Of a stretch of DNA of 7,155 bases, positions 6,089-7,155 are shown in pieces; the stretch's first letter is position 1; every line of letters begins with the position of its first letter. The translations under genes and the position numbers were made by a program. The DNA is from Ardenticatenales bacterium. Its GTDB lineage: Bacteria > Chloroflexota > Anaerolineae > Promineifilales > UBA4811. The DNA lies in assembly GCA_013139935.1 (NCBI GenBank), contig WSZX01000106.1, forward strand, positions 1 through 7,155. The letters run 5' to 3'. The notes under the pieces are model-generated. The model made no database searches, had not been told where the DNA came from, and was given only the letters and a program-made list of their open reading frames with translations.

Positions 6089-6102
6089 TGCGCGAGCCCC
6101 GG

Positions 6103-7155
6103 TCAAAACTTCTTTCGCGGCCATGTCGCCGGATCTGCCGCCAGCATCTTCTTGGCCTGGCGGGCCGGGGGCAGACGCCGGCTCAACACATGCGCCACAG
6201 CCAGAACCGCGGCCGTGAGTGCAAACAAGACGTTGTAAGAGGTGACTCCCAGGAGAAAGCCGCCGGCCGTTGGCAACAAGACCAATACACCGCTGATGGT
6301 GTTGAACAGGCCGATGTAGGTCGGCCTCTGGCCGGCCGGGGCAAGCTCGAGAACATAGTTCATGAAACCAAGCATCCCGGCGCTTTCGACGACGCCAATA
6401 ACCACATAGACCCAGGCATATGTGGCGATCGTCGCAGCGCCCGACCCTGCGCCTGCCCAGGACAATGCCAGGGCGGTCAGAGGCGCAGTCAGGCTGACCG
6501 CGGTAGCTACCTGAATCACGCGGTGGCTGCCGACGCGCTGGCTTAGCCTTCCCAGGCCCAAACTTGCGATGATCCGGCCTGCGGTGTGTGCGGCCGTGAA
6601 CAGTCCGACGGTCTCGGGCGGAAACCCCAACTCTCGGATGGCAAACAGGATGTAGAAACCGGTTGCCAGCCCGCCAAAGCCGGCCAGAAGCTGCACCCCA
6701 ATCACGCGAGCAAAGCCACGGTCCTGGCGCAGCGTGCTCAGTAGCTGAGGAAAATAGCTTCGCCAGGCAGGCCGCTGCTCTTCCACCGGCTCGGCCGGTT
6801 CAACGAGGAAACCACAGGCAAGCAGCGAAAGCAGCAAGGAGATGCCGCCTGCTGCCAGAATTATCGCATAGTTGTGGGGGAACGGGGGACCGTCCGCGCT
6901 CAACAGGGCGGCGATCATGACGCCCGCACCGATGGATAATACGCCGCTGATCAGTTGTGCAATGCTCATCATCCGCCCACGCTCTGCCTCTGGGAGCGCT
7001 TTGCCCAAGATATCCATCCAGGCAACGGCCGAGAGGGAATCAGTTGCCCAGAAGGAGAACTGCACCACGAGAAGGAGGAGTAACGCCGGCACCGGGTAAC
7101 GGCCGAGCCCCAAACCCAGGGCGACAGCGTAGAGGAGGTAAAGAGGGCGGCCGAT
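6103..7155 (-). CDS. MFS transporter, second copy, 5' part beyond the window
   Basis: A minus-strand frame of 350 residues that is still open at the right edge; it corresponds without gaps to residues 87-436 of the MFS protein at 3135-4445. By hand count about 48 of 350 residues differ (86% identity). Spans 3 to 12 are present, as are the loop LPEAERGRM, the central loop EPAEPVEEQRPAW with LLSTLRQDRGFAR, the motif-A-like GRLSQRVGSHRVI and the basic end TWPRKKF. Differences fall mostly in membrane spans (for example QFSFWATD for QFFFFVTD) and in the tail, and are largely conservative, so both copies look to be under selection. This suggests two working paralogs, perhaps of different specificity. 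The ATG at 7113 is internal, not the start. The last 87 bases (7069-7155) are identical to 4101-4187. The product of this copy probably has the same ~436-residue length. Confidence 0.92.
   Translation of the reverse strand: MGRPLYLLYAVALGLGLGRYPVPALLLLLVVQFSFWATDSLSAVAWMDILGKALPEAERGRMMSIAQLISGVLSIGAGVMIAALLSADGPPFPHNYAIILAAGGISLLLSLLACGFLVEPAEPVEEQRPAWRSYFPQLLSTLRQDRGFARVIGVQLLAGFGGLATGFYILFAIRELGFPPETVGLFTAAHTAGRIIASLGLGRLSQRVGSHRVIQVATAVSLTAPLTALALSWAGAGSGAATIATYAWVYVVIGVVESAGMLGFMNYVLELAPAGQRPTYIGLFNTISGVLVLLPTAGGFLLGVTSYNVLFALTAAVLAVAHVLSRRLPPARQAKKMLAADPATWPRKKF

Larger units (their letters stand above)
5911..6102 (-). other. Open frame following the stop of the second MFS copy, possible coding relic
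   Basis: On the minus strand the MFS frame stays open for 64 codons after its TGA and ends at a TGA at 5910-5908. It includes a protein-like run (ALSLVADRWVMAP, then TARTVVGYTTRLWLDLHERL). No ribosome binding site or family was recognised. Part of it is similar to the flank downstream of the other MFS copies, so this may be an eroded gene or C-terminal extension that once followed or fused with the transporter. It could equally be chance. Confidence 0.25.

Noticed and set aside
1790..6240. Insertion sequence or composite transposon made of the three MFS 3' repeats
   Set aside because: The repeats are explained as gene duplicates; no transposase, terminal inverted repeats or target duplications were seen.
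6088..6546. Plus-strand open frame of 152 codons over the second MFS copy
   Set aside because: A similar antisense frame occurs over the first copy (3033-3362) simply because the genes are duplicates; Arg/Gln-rich, no family.

Overview
The window reads as a piece of a bacterial chromosome in a degenerating, rearranged stretch. It holds four intact or nearly intact genes, one large gene cut by the right edge, and several broken coding remnants. Most of it is GC-rich (about 60% in lines I counted), with Shine-Dalgarno sites of the GGAGG type. The major facilitator proteins and the formylglycine-enzyme-like protein have the style of Chloroflexota/Anaerolineae-like bacteria, but this taxonomic guess rests on general impression only. 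No RNA gene, CRISPR array or recognisable transposase was seen.

Layout, left to right. 21-1166 (minus): an AT-richer geranylgeranyl-reductase-family flavoprotein. 1180-1790: no convincing gene. 1800-1907 (minus-strand homology): a frameshifted relic of the 3' end of the same transporter gene that occurs twice more in the window. It is joined abruptly at 1907/1908 to a plus-strand relic of a sensor histidine kinase ATPase domain (1908-2143). 2153-2878 (minus): a formylglycine-generating-enzyme/SUMF1-domain protein lacking the catalytic cysteine pair, directly preceded by a 44-residue single-span membrane protein (2881-3015). 3135-4445 (minus): a full-length 436-residue MFS transporter with a good predicted promoter. 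4694-4931 (minus): an unidentified decayed gene. 5236-5919 (plus): a DUF6544-like gene with a strong promoter but an in-frame amber codon at position 61. 6103-7155 (minus): a second MFS gene about 86% identical to the first, truncated by the window edge.

How it fits together. The dominant theme is repeated duplication of one transporter gene, giving two good copies and one 3' fragment, with gene relics between and around the copies. The MFS gene, the small membrane protein and the SUMF1-domain protein point the same way and could be co-transcribed; the last two are only 2 bases apart and are very likely one unit. I see no coherent new multi-gene system. The points most worth checking are the small membrane protein/SUMF1-like pair, the mosaic identity between the transporter copies, and the single amber codon in the DUF6544-like gene.
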